A stretch of DNA of 64,000 nucleotides from Toxorhynchites rutilus septentrionalis (GCF_029784135.1 NC_073745.1:43941521-44005520); one strand, 5' to 3'; shown: positions 33,517 through 43,670, counted from the first letter of the stretch. Notes: a model not told the origin generated them from the sequence alone. Program-made: numbers and translations.

Positions 33517-34836
33517 ATGGAACAATTCGACGTTAACCAACTACTGAGCAGGATTGCCGCTCTGGAAGCCGCTTCCGCTCCACAAAATATTCCTGATTAC
33601 AGTGATCCACCCCTATTTTTCACAAAACAAGACGGTTCTCCCGTAAACCCAGATACTTTTGAGAAAATTCCCGATTTAGTCAAAGACTTGCCAATATTCA
33701 CAGGCGATCCAAGTGAATTAAATAACTGGATCAGTGATGTTGACAGTCTAATCCAATTATATAATACTACTGCAAACCATAGTGTTGAATTGCAAAATAA
33801 ATTCCACATGGTATGCAAAACTATCAGACGGAAAATTAGAGGAGAAGCAAATGACGCTTTAGTCGCTTCTAACATTGGTATCAACTGGACGATGATCAAG
33901 AAAACACTTGTCACTTATTATGGTGAAAAGCGTGATCTTGAAACACTCGATTATCAATTAATGACCGTACAACAAAGAGGAAACTCTTTAGAAATTTATT
34001 ACGACGAAGTAAACAGATTGCTATCACTAATAGCAAATCAAATCAAAACAGATCACAGATTTAGTCACCCAGAAGCTTCAAAAGCTTTAATAGAATCTTA
34101 CAATAAAAAGGCAATAGATGCATTCATAAGAGGGCTTGATGGAGACATTTATAAATTCATCCGAAATTATGAACCAACTTCTTTAGCAAGTGCATACAGT
34201 TATTGTATCGCATTCCAAAACGTAGAATGCAGAAAAATGCTAACTAAACCAAAACATTTTGAACATACAGCAGCACCCAGAAATTTAATTCCAATTAATC
34301 CTCTAAAATTACCACCACGTATGTTAAAACCAAATCCCATTCAAAATTTCAGAAATCACAATTTCAAACCCCAGCCCTTTATTAATAACAATAATAATTT
34401 TAGGCCCCCATTTCAATGGAATGCTCCAAAACCAAATTTCCAATAATTTCCGCAACATTCCTTTCAACCAAAACCACAATTACCTCCCAGAAATCCTTTC
34501 CGACAACCTCCACCAGAACCTATGGAAGTAGATCCATCCATTAGGACTAGACAAATAAATTACGGCAATAGACCTCAAAATACAACTCAGGTAAACCCAA
34601 TGAAGAGACCAAGACTCTTCAACATTAAAACCGGCCAATATGAAGATCCCCAAAATTTCGTTGAAATTAATCCCAATGATCACGATTATCCATGCATAGA
34701 TAACGAATATAATGAAGAGGAACAAACCGAAGAATCATCTCAATATGAACGATATATGAAAACAATTGACACACAAGAACGGGAAACACCTGAAGAAGAA
34801 GACATAGAAAAAGCAGAACTAAATTTTTTAGATTAA
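33517..34836 (+). pseudogene. gag: gag with one premature in-frame stop
   Basis: Gag would form the particle core. The ATG at 33517 starts 309 codons with a retrotransposon capsid-like region (DLPIFTGDPSELNNW at about residue 60, 'YGEKRDLETLDYQL' at about 140). A TAA at 34444-34446 then interrupts. The same frame continues without further stops to TAA 34834-34836, giving 439 codons in all. The C-terminal part is rich in Asn, Pro and Glu and has no CCHC knuckle, as in several errantivirus Gags. The end of the frame contains the slippery heptamer for pol. Nothing else in the frame looks damaged, so the stop is probably the only lesion. Confidence 0.85.
34824..34830 (+). promoter_or_regulatory. 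-1 ribosomal frameshift heptamer TTTTTTA
   Basis: The heptamer is in the correct phase (T TTT TTA in the gag frame), two codons before the gag stop. The -1 frame is open from here into protease and through pol. An overlapping A AAT TTT lies just upstream. TTTTTTA is the same heptamer as at the HIV-1 gag-pol junction. Confidence 0.8.
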
Positions 34837-37800
34837 AATCTGCCCTACCATACTTTCTTTATTTTGGTAAGGCAAAAGAACCACTAAAAATTCTAATTGA
34901 CACAGGATCAAACAAAAATTTCATTCACCCTCGATACGCAAGTATCAGCCACAAAATAAAAAAACCTTTTTATGTATCTTCAGTAGGCGGAGATATAAAA
35001 ATTAATAAATATTCCAGCGGAAAATTATTCAAACCATATTCTAATGTTTTGATTAAATTCTTTCATTTAAATGAATTAAAATCTTTTGATGCAATCATAG
35101 GACACGACACATTAAAAGAATTGAAAGCAGTAATAGATACTTCAAATGAAAAATTAATTTTAGAAAACAAATTCATTATTCCTCTACTCCAATACAAACT
35201 ACAGGAAATCAACAAAATAAATATTCGAGATGATCACCTAGACAAGCAACAAAAAGACAGACTCGGAAAAGTTTTAAAAGATTTTCAAGATTTATTTCAA
35301 CCTCCGGATGAAAAATTACCATTTACTACAAAGGTCAAAGCCGATATCAGAACTACTGACGAAAATGCAGTCTATAGCAAAACTTATCCTTATCCTCAAG
35401 CTTTAAAATCTGAAGTTAATAAACAATTAGAAAAACTTTTACATGATGGAATTATTAGACCATCACGATCCCCTTACAACTCACCAGTTTGGATAGTACC
35501 AAAGAAACAGGATGCTTCTAAAGAAAAGAAATACAGAATGGTTATAGATTACCGAAAATTAAATTCAAAAACAATTAGTGACAGATATCCAATTCCGGAT
35601 ACATCCACAGTCCTATCTAACTTAGGAGAAAACAAATTTTTTACCACATTGGATTTGGCATCAGGATTTCATCAAATCCCAATGTCTGAAAAAGATATAG
35701 AAAAAACAGCTTTTTCAGTTAATAATGGAAAATATGAATTCATTCGTTTACCCTTTGGCTTAAAGAATGCACCAGCAATCTTCCAAAGAGTAATGGATGA
35801 CGTTTTAAGAGAACACTTAGGAAAAATATGTCATGTCTATATAGATGACATCATAATATTCGGTAAAACACTTGATGAACATTTGAAAAATTTAAGAACA
35901 ATTTTGGAAACATTAAGAGAAGCTAATTTCAAAATTCAACCTGACAAATCAGAATTTTTAAGGACCGAAGTCGAATTTCTTGGCTTTATTGTTTCAAAAG
36001 AAGGTCTAAAACCAAACGATAAGAAGGTTGAATGTATTCGTAAATACCCTGAACCAAAAACTCTGAAAGATTTACGCGCATTTCTAGGACTGTCTGGATA
36101 TTATAGACGTTTTGTAAGAGATTATGCTAAAATCGCAAAACCCCTTACAAAACTTTTAAGAGGGGAGGATGGCCATCGCCAAATTCTGAAAAATCAGTCA
36201 AAAAACACAATCATCAATCTAGATGATGATGCACGAAATTCATTTAATACTCTTAAAGAAATTTTATCTTCTAAAGACGTTTTAACATTTCCAGATTTTG
36301 AAAAAACCTTCATTCTCACCACAGACGCATCAGATAAAGCAATAGGAGCAGTGTTATCACAGCAATTCCAGGACGGCGAACGACCAATAACATTTATTTC
36401 TCGAACTCTTTCCAGGACCGAAGAAAACTACGCAACAAACGAAAAAGAGATGCTTGGAGTCGTATGGGCTCTTCACAACTTAAGGAATTTTATCTACGGA
36501 GCAAAACTAAAAATTTACACAGATCATCTCCCACTCACATTCACATTATCACCCAAAAACAATAATGCAAAGCTAAAACGATGGAAAGCTTTCCTTGAGG
36601 AACATGATTATGAAATGTTCTATAAACCAGGGAAATCCAACGTAGTAGCTGACGCACTTTCACGCATCCAAATAAATTCATTAACCCCTACTCAACATTC
36701 GGCAGAAGAAGATGACAGTTCCTATATACCCTCAACTGAGGCTCCCATTAACGTTTTTCGGAACCAATTAATTTTTCAGATTGGGCCTAATTCATCCTAT
36801 GAATTTAATGTTCTTTTTGAAAAATACAACAGACACACTTTTGTTGAACCAAATTTTGATATAAACTTTCTAAAGGACAAACTACAACAATTTCTCAACC
36901 CAGGAATATTGAACGGAATTATGACAGATGAACGAACCATGGGAATTATACAAGAAATTTATAAAACAAACTATAATTCAAAAATTTTGAAAGTGAGATT
37001 TTCGCAAACAAAAGTAGAAGATATTCAAGATGAAGAACAACAGTTAGAAACAATCAAGGATGTGCATAATTTCGCTCATCGGAATGCAAAGGAAAACTCA
37101 CTTCAACTCATAAAGAAATACTTTTTCCCAGGAATACATAAACTTTTCCAGAAATATATAAGAACTTGTGAAATTTGCAAAATGGAAAAATATGAACGAC
37201 AACCTCAGAAATTTATCCCCGTAAGAACTCCAATCCCTAATTATCCTGGCGAGATCATACATCTCGATATATTTTGTTACAATGCCAATTTCCTTTTTAT
37301 ATCCTCACTTGACAAATTTTCAAAATATCTCAAAATGAAACCAATTAAGTCAAAGGCCATTTCTGATGTAAAGAATGTTCTTTTGGAATTATTATATGAT
37401 TGGGACTTGCCCGCATTAATTGTAATAGATAATGAAAGTTCTTTTATATCAAATGTCGTAGAACAAAACATTATAAATTTAGGTGTCAAAATCTTCAAAA
37501 CTCCTGTTAATCATTCTGAAACCAATGGCCAAGTAGAAAGATGTCACTCTACAATACGAGAAATAGCTAGATGTGTTAAAGCATTAAATCCAGATATGCC
37601 AATTACTACTCTCATTCAAGAAGCAACTCATAAATACAATAACACAATACATTCATTTATTAACAAAACACCAAAAAATATTTATATAGGAGAAAGTAGA
37701 GATAATGCGTCCTATGAAGAAATAGCAAGAAGTCGAGACAAAAATAATGAAAAAATATTAAAATTATACAAAAACAAAGAAGAAAAAATTATTCCAAAAG

Positions 37801-37973
37801 CTTATCAAACATACGAACCCAATAGCTATGCATATGAAAAAACAAATACTCACAATAAACGTAAGAGTCGATACAACATTATAAAAATAAAAGAAGATCA
37901 CAATACATACATTATAGATTCCAATAATCGAAAAATCCATAAATGTAATTTACGAAAGAATACAAGCGAATAA
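34830..37973 (+). CDS. pol: pol polyprotein: protease, reverse transcriptase, RNase H, integrase
   Basis: The frame is about 1047 codons, uninterrupted, entered by -1 frameshift from gag. It has no ATG near its start, so 34830 marks the frameshift point. The aspartic protease active site is ILIDTGS with Asp at residue 24. RT has the segment RMVIDYRKLNSK, motif A FTTLDLASGFHQI and YIDD at residues 337-340. RNase H has its first Asp at about 499 in LTTDASDKAIGA. Integrase has an HHCC-type zinc segment at about residues 745-790 (HNFAH, CEIC). Its catalytic core has Asp813, Asp867 and Glu903, with 35 residues between the last two (DD35E). The sequence style is that of errantivirus/17.6-type pol. 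All key residues are present. It ends 23 bp before the env splice acceptor. Confidence 0.95.
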   Translation, partial: RLKSALPYFLYFGKAKEPLKILIDTGSNKNFIHPRYASISHKIKKPFYVSSVGGDIKINKYSSGKLFKPYSNVLIKFFHLNELKSFDAIIGHDTLKELKAVIDTSNEKLILENKFIIPLLQYKLQEINKINIRDDHLDKQQKDRLGKVLKDFQDLFQPPDEKLPFTTKVKADIRTTDENAVYSKTYPYPQALKSEVNKQLEKLLHDGIIRPSRSPYNSPVWIVPKKQDASKEKKYRMVIDYRKLNSKTISDRYPIPDTSTVLSNLGENKFFTTLDLASGFHQIPMSEKDIEKTAFSVNNGKYEFIRLPFGLKNAPAIFQRVMDDVLREHLGKICHVYIDDIIIFGKTLDEHLKNLRTILETLREANFKIQPDKSEFLRTEVEFLGFIVSKEGLKPNDKKVECIRKYPEPKTLKDLRAFLGLSGYYRRFVRDYAKIAKPLTKLLRGEDGHRQILKNQSKNTIINLDDDARNSFNTLKEILSSKDVLTFPDFEKTFILTTDASDKAIGAVLSQQFQDGERPITFISRTLSRTEENYATNEKEMLGVVWALHNLRNFIYGAKLKIYTDHLPLTFTLSPKNNNAKLKRWKAFLEEHDYEMFYKPGKSNVVADALSRIQINSLTPTQHSAEEDDSSYIPSTEAPINVFRNQLIFQIGPNSSYEFNVLFEKYNRHTFVEPNFDINFLKDKLQQFLNPGILNGIMTDERTMGIIQEIYKTNYNSKILKVRFSQTKVEDIQDEEQQLETIKDVHNFAHRNAKENSLQLIKKYFFPGIHKLFQKYIRTCEICKMEKYERQPQKFIPVRTPIPNYPGEIIHLDIFCYNANFLFISSLDKFSKYLKMKPIKSKAISDVKNVLLELLYDWDLPALIVIDNESSFISNVVEQNIINLGVKIFKTPVNHSETNGQVERCHSTIREIARCVKALNPDMPITTLIQEATHKYNNTIHSFINKTPKNIYIGESRDNASYEEIARSRDKNNEKILKLYKNKEEKIIPKAYQTYEPNSYAYEKTNTHNKRKSRYNIIKIKEDHNTYIIDSNNRKIHKCNLRKNTSE

Positions 37974-37976
37974 AAA

Positions 37977-37996
37977 CATTTTTCGTTTCTTTACAG
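37977..37996 (+). promoter_or_regulatory. env splice acceptor
   Basis: A pyrimidine-rich tract ends in TTTACAG at 37996, 23 bp after the pol stop. Joining to the donor at 33057/33058 completes a codon with base 37997 and enters the env frame exactly. The phase match of an ATG-bearing donor exon supports real use. Confidence 0.75.
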
Positions 37997-39596
37997 ACTC
38001 GCCCTCTGCGCGTCTCAAGTACTGGCAGGAATTCAAATACACGACCTTACAAATAACCCACTCGCAATTGTACCACTAGGAAAAGCAAAAATAAAAATAG
38101 GACACATACGCATTGTACATCCTATTGATTTAATTCAAATTGGCAATACAATTTTCAATGTTAATAGTGACATACAGAATAATCCTTCAAATAATCCATT
38201 GTATGAATTAATCCAAATCAAAAATTATAAGTTATATGAAACATTTATGAAAATCAAACCATTTGTAAACAGAAGAAAAAGGTGGGATACAATCGGAACA
38301 GTTTGGAAATGGATCGCCGGCAGCCCAGATGCAGAAGATCTCCGAATCATCAATCACTCCATGAACGCCCTGATAACCATGAACAACAAGCAGTTATTCA
38401 TCAACGAAGCTATCGACAAACGAATCCAAGAAATAACAGACATAACCAATCAAGTACTAAAGATCGAGAATGAAAGAACAAAAAACCATTCCCTCGAAAT
38501 TAATCAATTGATAATTCTCTCCAACATAGACTCATTACAAAATCAGGTAGAAACATTAGAAGAAGCAATTCTAATGGCCAAACACGGAATCCCTAGTAGC
38601 AAACTACTATCGATAAAAGATTTTACAAAAATTGCAACCTTTCTACAAAACCACGATATTCACATAACTTCCTTCGAAGAATTATTAACACAAGCCAAAG
38701 CACAAGTAATGCTGAATAATACGCACATTATCTATATGCTAAAGATTCCACAAGTATCAACTGAAACATTTGAATACGACTACATTGACTCAATAATCAA
38801 GTCAATGAAACGCATTTTATTGAACAAAAATTACATTATCAGAAATCAAACAAATGTTTACGAATTGAATCAACCTTGTGAAGAGCAAGATGACTATTTC
38901 TTATGCGATAATTCTCAAATAGAACATGCAAATGAATGCATATATAAACTTACTACAGGGAAACATTCAAATTGCACCTTTGAAAAGGTATATTCAAAGG
39001 GACTCGTAAAACGAATCAACGATGCAACAATTTTGATCAATGACGCTGGTGCAGAAGTCTCATCAAATTGTACCAATTCCAGTCAACCCCTATATGGATC
39101 GTTTTTAATACAATTCAGCCAATGCAATCTTCATATCAACGGCGAACAATATTCCAATTATGAAACAACTATTCCTGCAAAAACATATGATCCTACCACT
39201 GGACTTCGTGTTAACGAAATTCATATCATAGACGCACCACCTGTGGAATACCTTCAGAATTTAACCCTTGAACATCGCGAAAAATTGGAACTATTAAACC
39301 TGCAAAATCATTCCTTGAGTTGGAAACTCAATATCTTTGGATCATTTGGACTATCAACAATAATTCTAATCGCAAGCACATTTGCAATTCTTCGATTCCT
39401 TTCCAGACGTAAACAAAAGGCCAACATAACAGTCCACTTCGACAAAAACGCTGAGACCATCCTAATAAATGAGCCACCAAAAACAACGGAAATTAAACCT
39501 GACACCAACAACACAGAGGAATTATCAGACGAAAGAAAAAAACAACTTCAAGCATTCTTTGATGCACCAACACCATTACGCACCATCCAAAAGTAA
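37997..39596 (+). CDS. env: env-like membrane glycoprotein (acceptor exon)
   Basis: Env-like proteins of insect errantiviruses are class I-type fusion proteins related to baculovirus F. The frame is open right after the pol stop and has no ATG until 38247, which lies inside the ectodomain, so the start must come from the spliced leader. The first codons after the acceptor are hydrophobic, suiting the second half of a signal peptide. A furin-type RRKR sits at 38271-38282, followed by a hydrophobic WDTIGTVWKWIAG segment and a heptad-like region. Several N-X-S/T sites and paired cysteines follow. A membrane anchor spans about 39333-39402, then a charged tail of about 60 residues. No internal stop is seen. 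Confidence 0.88.
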
Positions 39597-39612
39597 ACTT
39601 TGAGGACAAAGC

Positions 39613-39627
39613 AATCAAGAGGGGAGG
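39613..39627 (+). other. Polypurine tract
   Basis: AATCAAGAGGGGAGG lies immediately before the 3' LTR, where the plus-strand primer is expected. Confidence 0.85.
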
Positions 39628-39973
39628 AGTTAGCACAGTTAGCACAAATCGAGACCGCATAGCCGATAAGCGGAATATAAACATCCGAATCACCATCCAG
39701 CTGCATCATCATCAACAATCACAACTTATCGGACCACCCGGAGACCAAGAATAAACAATCAACCGTTCACAAGAATCGATATCAGCATCGCGCTGATGCC
39801 ATGAATAAACATTCCCACATTCAAGATGTTGTAAACACAAATCATTGATATATATAAGCAGGGACAATGAATGTAAGGTTAGAGTTAAATTTGAATAGTG
39901 AATAGATGCACATCGTGTGCTCGAAAAGAAGAAATTGTTTTTTTTAAGTAAAGTTTAGTGTTTAAGATTAACT
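39628..39973 (+). repeat. 3' LTR
   Basis: The 346 bp read the same as 32269-32614 with no difference seen by eye, including the eight-T run near the right end. They are followed by the target copy CATG at 39974-39977. Confidence 0.92.
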
Positions 39974-39974
39974 C

Positions 39975-42900
39975 ATGTGCTCACTCCTTCCTGAGCCACG
40001 ATTAATCTTGGGAGACTTCAACTCTCACGGAACTGCCTGGGGGGAACAGTACGACGACAATCGTTCATCGTTGATATATGACCTTTGTAACAGCTTCAAT
40101 ATGACCGTTTTGAACACTGGGGAAACAACACGTGTACCTAAACCTCCTGCTAACCCAAGTGTTCTTGACCTCTCGCTTTGCTCGAATTCACTATCGTTAG
40201 ATTGCAAGTGGAATGTAATTCAGGATCCCAACGGTAGTGATCACATGCCAATCAAAATTTCCATCACCAATGGGTCAAACTCTTCTGAATCTATAAACAT
40301 GGCATATGACCTCACAAGACACATTGACTGGAATAAATATTCGGACGCGGTTGCTCTAGCCATCAATGCCATAGATGGTTTACCTCCATTAGAGGAGTAT
40401 AACTTCCTTTCTCGTTTGATTCATGATAGCGCAGTTCGCGCTCAAACGAAACCCATCTCAGGTTCCACCGTTCGCCGGAGGCCTCCCAATCCATGGTGGG
40501 ATAGCCAGTGTTCCAAGCTTTATCAGGATAAATCGAATGCATTTAAAGCTTTTCGGAAACGTGGAACCCCTGAAAATTTTCAAACGTATTTAGACCTTGA
40601 GAATCAGTTCAAAAATTTGATCAAAGGGAAAAAACGTGCTTATTGGCGAAATTTCGTGGGAGGTTTGTCACGAGAAACGTCAATGAAAAAATTATGGAAA
40701 GTGGCTCGAAACATGAGAAATCGTTCTTCAACGAATGAAAGCGAAGAATATTCACATCGGTGGATTTTTAATTTTGCACGTAAGGTTTGTCCTGATTCCG
40801 CTCCTGTGCAAAAAATAGTTCGAGATATACCACAAGATAGGTGCGATCTTGATTCCGAGTTTTCGATGGTAGAATTCTCTCTTGCTCTCCTTTCTTGTAA
40901 CAATTATGCCCCAGGATCGGATCGAATTAAGTTCAACTTGCTGAAAAACCTCCCTGATGTTGCGAAACATCGCTTGTTGAATTTATTCAATCGGTTTCTG
41001 GAGCATAATATTGTTCCAGATGATTGGAGACAAGTACGAGTTATAGCTATTCAAAAACCCGGAAAACCTGCGTCCGACTTCAATTCGTACCGCCCAATAG
41101 CAATGCTGTCTTGTATACGGAAATTGTTGGAGAAAATGATCTTGTTTCGCCTTGATCGATGGGTTGAAACGAATGGCATACTTTCAGATACACAATATGG
41201 GTTCCGCAGGGGCAAGGGGACGAATGATTGTCTTGCGTTGCTTTCTTCAGAAATTCAAATGGCTTACGCCGAAAAAAAACAAATGGCTTCAGTATTCTTG
41301 GACATAAAGGGGGCCTTTGATTCTGTTTCAATAGAGGTTTTGTCGGACAAATTACACTCTCGGGGTCTGCCGCCTCTATTGAATAATATGTTATATAACT
41401 TGCTTTGTGAGAAACATTTGAACTTTTCTCACGGAGATTCGGCAGTAAGTCGGGTCTCTTACATGGGCCTCCCCCAGGGCTCATGTTTAAGCCCCCTTTT
41501 GTACAACTTCTATGTAAGCGACATCGACAATTGCCTTACACAAAATTGCAGCCTTAGACAACTTGCAGATGATGGAGTGGTGTCTGTCGTAGGATCAAAC
41601 GAATCCGACCTGCAAGGACCCTTACAAGATACTTTGAACAAATTTTCAACCTGGGCCATTGGGCTAGGGATCGAATTCTCCACGGAGAAAACAGAGATGG
41701 TGATTTTTTCTAGGAAGCATAGACCAGCAAAACCAAAGCTTCAACTTTTGGGTAAACCGATCACTCATGCTATGTCATTCAAGTATCTTGGGGTCTGGTT
41801 CGACTCCAAATGTACTTGGGGGGCCCATATTAGGTATCTGAGTAAAATATGTCAACAAAGAATAAACTTTCTCCGTACAATTACCGGCACCTGGTGGGGA
41901 GCCCATCCCGAAGATCTTATAATGTTGTATCGAACAACTATTCTCTCAGTGATGGAGTATGGCAGTTTCTGTTTTCAATTAGCTGCCAAAACACACCTCA
42001 TTAAACTCGAGCGAATTCAGTATCTTTGTCTCCGTATCGCGTTGGGATGTATGCCCTCAACGCATACCATGAGTCTCGAGGTTTTGGCAGGCCTACTCCC
42101 ACTAAAAGATCGCTTCAATTTATTATCTCTTCGGTTCTTCATCCGGTGTAAGGTCATGAACCCATTGGTGATCGGAAATTTTGAGCAGCTGATCGAGCTA
42201 AATTTTCATTCTGGATTCATGACTTCATATCATGAATTCATCTCCATGCAGGTTGATCCTTCTTCGTATATTCCCAACCGTGTTTGTTTTCCTGACTACA
42301 TCAATTCCTCTGTACATTTTGATCTGTTCATGAAGGAGAAAATCCATGGAATTCCAGATTATCATCGATCGGGGATCGTTCCTACGATTTTCAATGAAAA
42401 GTATGGGCGTATCAATTGTGATAATATGTACTTTACTGATGGGTCCACTATAAACGAGTCCACAGGATTTGGAGTGTTCAACGTATTTTTTAGCACCTCC
42501 CACAGTCTTCAGAATCCTTGCTCAGTGTATATTGCTGAATTGGCAGCAATACACTGGGCGCTGGACAGCGTCGCCTCACGACCTGTTGAACACTATTACA
42601 TTGTAACGGATAGTCTTAGCTCTGTCGAAGCTATCCGTTCAGTGAGGCCGGAAAAGCACTCGCCGTACTTCCTTGAGAGAAAACGAGAAATTTTGAGTGC
42701 TTTATCCAGACGCTGTTATGTCATCACCTTTGTCTGGGTCCCTTCACATTGCTCAATTCCGAGTAATGAGAGGGCTGACTCATTAGCAAAGGTGGGTGCG
42801 ATTGAAGGCGATATTTATCAGCGTCAAATCGCCTTCAATGAATTTTACTCTTTAGTCCGTAAAAATACAATCGCTAACTGGCAACACAAATGGAACGAAG

Positions 42901-43277
42901 ATGAATTGGGCCGGTTGCTCCACTCAATTATCCCTAAGGTTAGCCTCAAACCATGGTTCAAAAGTCTGGACTTGAGTCGGGACTTTATTCGAACCTTCTC
43001 CCGACTCATGTCCAATCATTGTTCGTTAGACGCGCTACTTTTTCGTTTTAATCTTGCCGACAGCAATCTCTGCGTTTGTGGCCATGGTTACCACGACATC
43101 GAACACGTTGTTTGGTCGTGCGAGTTGTATCTTGTCGCCAGATCGAATTTAGAAAACTCCCTTCGGGCTCGAGGAAAGCAACCCAATGTGCCGGTGAGAG
43201 ATGTGTTGGCTCGGCTAGATCTTGATTATATGTCCCAAATATATGTTTTCCTTAAAGCCATCGATCTTCGAGTGTGA
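39975..43277 (+). CDS. I-clade LINE ORF2, 3' part (endonuclease end, RT, RNase H)
   Basis: The long open frame continues the LINE ORF2 after the inserted element; its first ATG is simply the LINE codon at the junction. The endonuclease C-terminus shows LILGDFNSHGTAWG and GSDHMPI. Reverse transcriptase shows YRPIAMLSC, FLDIKGAFDSV (motif A, about residue 440), GLPQGSCLSPLLYN and LADDGVV (motif C, about residue 531; Leu replaces the usual Tyr). RNase H shows YFTDGSTINES, AELAAIHWAL, IVTDSLSSVE and WVPSHCSIPSNERAD. A terminal CVCGHGYHDIEHVVWSC cluster follows. No stops occur over 1100 codons, so the enzyme domains remain intact although separated from their start. Confidence 0.92.
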   Translation: MCSLLPEPRLILGDFNSHGTAWGEQYDDNRSSLIYDLCNSFNMTVLNTGETTRVPKPPANPSVLDLSLCSNSLSLDCKWNVIQDPNGSDHMPIKISITNGSNSSESINMAYDLTRHIDWNKYSDAVALAINAIDGLPPLEEYNFLSRLIHDSAVRAQTKPISGSTVRRRPPNPWWDSQCSKLYQDKSNAFKAFRKRGTPENFQTYLDLENQFKNLIKGKKRAYWRNFVGGLSRETSMKKLWKVARNMRNRSSTNESEEYSHRWIFNFARKVCPDSAPVQKIVRDIPQDRCDLDSEFSMVEFSLALLSCNNYAPGSDRIKFNLLKNLPDVAKHRLLNLFNRFLEHNIVPDDWRQVRVIAIQKPGKPASDFNSYRPIAMLSCIRKLLEKMILFRLDRWVETNGILSDTQYGFRRGKGTNDCLALLSSEIQMAYAEKKQMASVFLDIKGAFDSVSIEVLSDKLHSRGLPPLLNNMLYNLLCEKHLNFSHGDSAVSRVSYMGLPQGSCLSPLLYNFYVSDIDNCLTQNCSLRQLADDGVVSVVGSNESDLQGPLQDTLNKFSTWAIGLGIEFSTEKTEMVIFSRKHRPAKPKLQLLGKPITHAMSFKYLGVWFDSKCTWGAHIRYLSKICQQRINFLRTITGTWWGAHPEDLIMLYRTTILSVMEYGSFCFQLAAKTHLIKLERIQYLCLRIALGCMPSTHTMSLEVLAGLLPLKDRFNLLSLRFFIRCKVMNPLVIGNFEQLIELNFHSGFMTSYHEFISMQVDPSSYIPNRVCFPDYINSSVHFDLFMKEKIHGIPDYHRSGIVPTIFNEKYGRINCDNMYFTDGSTINESTGFGVFNVFFSTSHSLQNPCSVYIAELAAIHWALDSVASRPVEHYYIVTDSLSSVEAIRSVRPEKHSPYFLERKREILSALSRRCYVITFVWVPSHCSIPSNERADSLAKVGAIEGDIYQRQIAFNEFYSLVRKNTIANWQHKWNEDELGRLLHSIIPKVSLKPWFKSLDLSRDFIRTFSRLMSNHCSLDALLFRFNLADSNLCVCGHGYHDIEHVVWSCELYLVARSNLENSLRARGKQPNVPVRDVLARLDLDYMSQIYVFLKAIDLRV

Positions 43278-43670
43278 TGTTCTTACATCCTTTACCCCTC
43301 CTTTTCGTCCTTCGCGAACTATCGGTTCCGTTCCTACTAACATTAGAATAAGTTAAATTGTGAATACATATTAGATGTAAGGATAGTTTTAAGAATTGAG
43401 TGTGAAGTGTGAGTGTGAATGAGAATGTGAATGTAAATGCGAGTGTGAGTGTGAACATTGCTACAATATCCTTACATCCCATCCTTTTCCCAATCAAAGT
43501 GTGTCACCCTTCTAAACTCGAGTCGACCGCGAGTAATCGGTTTCCTATTTTATTAACCATAGAATTAAGGAAACATGTTAATATTTTATAGTAAAAATAT
43601 ATTTAAGAGCGTGGCTCCTTTAAACCTATGTAACTGAGCCTGTAAAAATAAACGGATTAATAAAAAAAAA
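43278..43670 (+). other. 3' untranslated region and poly-A tail of I-clade LINE
   Basis: It includes a purine/GT-rich run of GTGAATG-like hexamers (43405-43455). A short 'taaaaataaacggattaat' precedes the A run. Confidence 0.8.

Larger units (their letters stand above)
32269..39973 (+). mobile_element. Env-bearing Ty3/gypsy LTR element (errantivirus-like), 7705 bp
   Basis: This is a complete element: 346-bp LTRs, a primer-binding site, gag, pol, env and a polypurine tract. LTRs starting AGTTA and ending TAACT, a 4-bp duplication, pol of the 17.6/297/gypsy type and a spliced env agree with insect errantiviruses. The LTRs show no difference by eye, so the insertion is recent. It lies in the same orientation as the I-clade LINE and splits its endonuclease. 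The known defect is a premature stop in gag. A 5' splice donor and env splice acceptor are both visible. Confidence 0.92.
29824..43670 (+). mobile_element. I-clade LINE (MosquI-like), full length, split by an LTR element
   Basis: The element starts CATTCCACGCCGACAGC, has two ORFs and ends in a run of A's (43662-43670). Without the inserted element and its duplicated CATG it is about 6.14 kb, the usual size for this group. ORF1 has three zinc knuckles, and ORF2 carries endonuclease, RT and RNase H. This combination is typical of the I clade (MosquI in mosquitoes); the LOA group is the alternative. It has only a frameshift in ORF1 and one stop in ORF2 besides the insertion, so it is fairly young. 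Confidence 0.85.

Noticed and set aside
35049..37973. TTG at 35049 as the start of pol
   Set aside because: The frame is open upstream to the frameshift heptamer and already contains the protease DTGS motif at 34899. The true entry is by -1 frameshifting at 34830.
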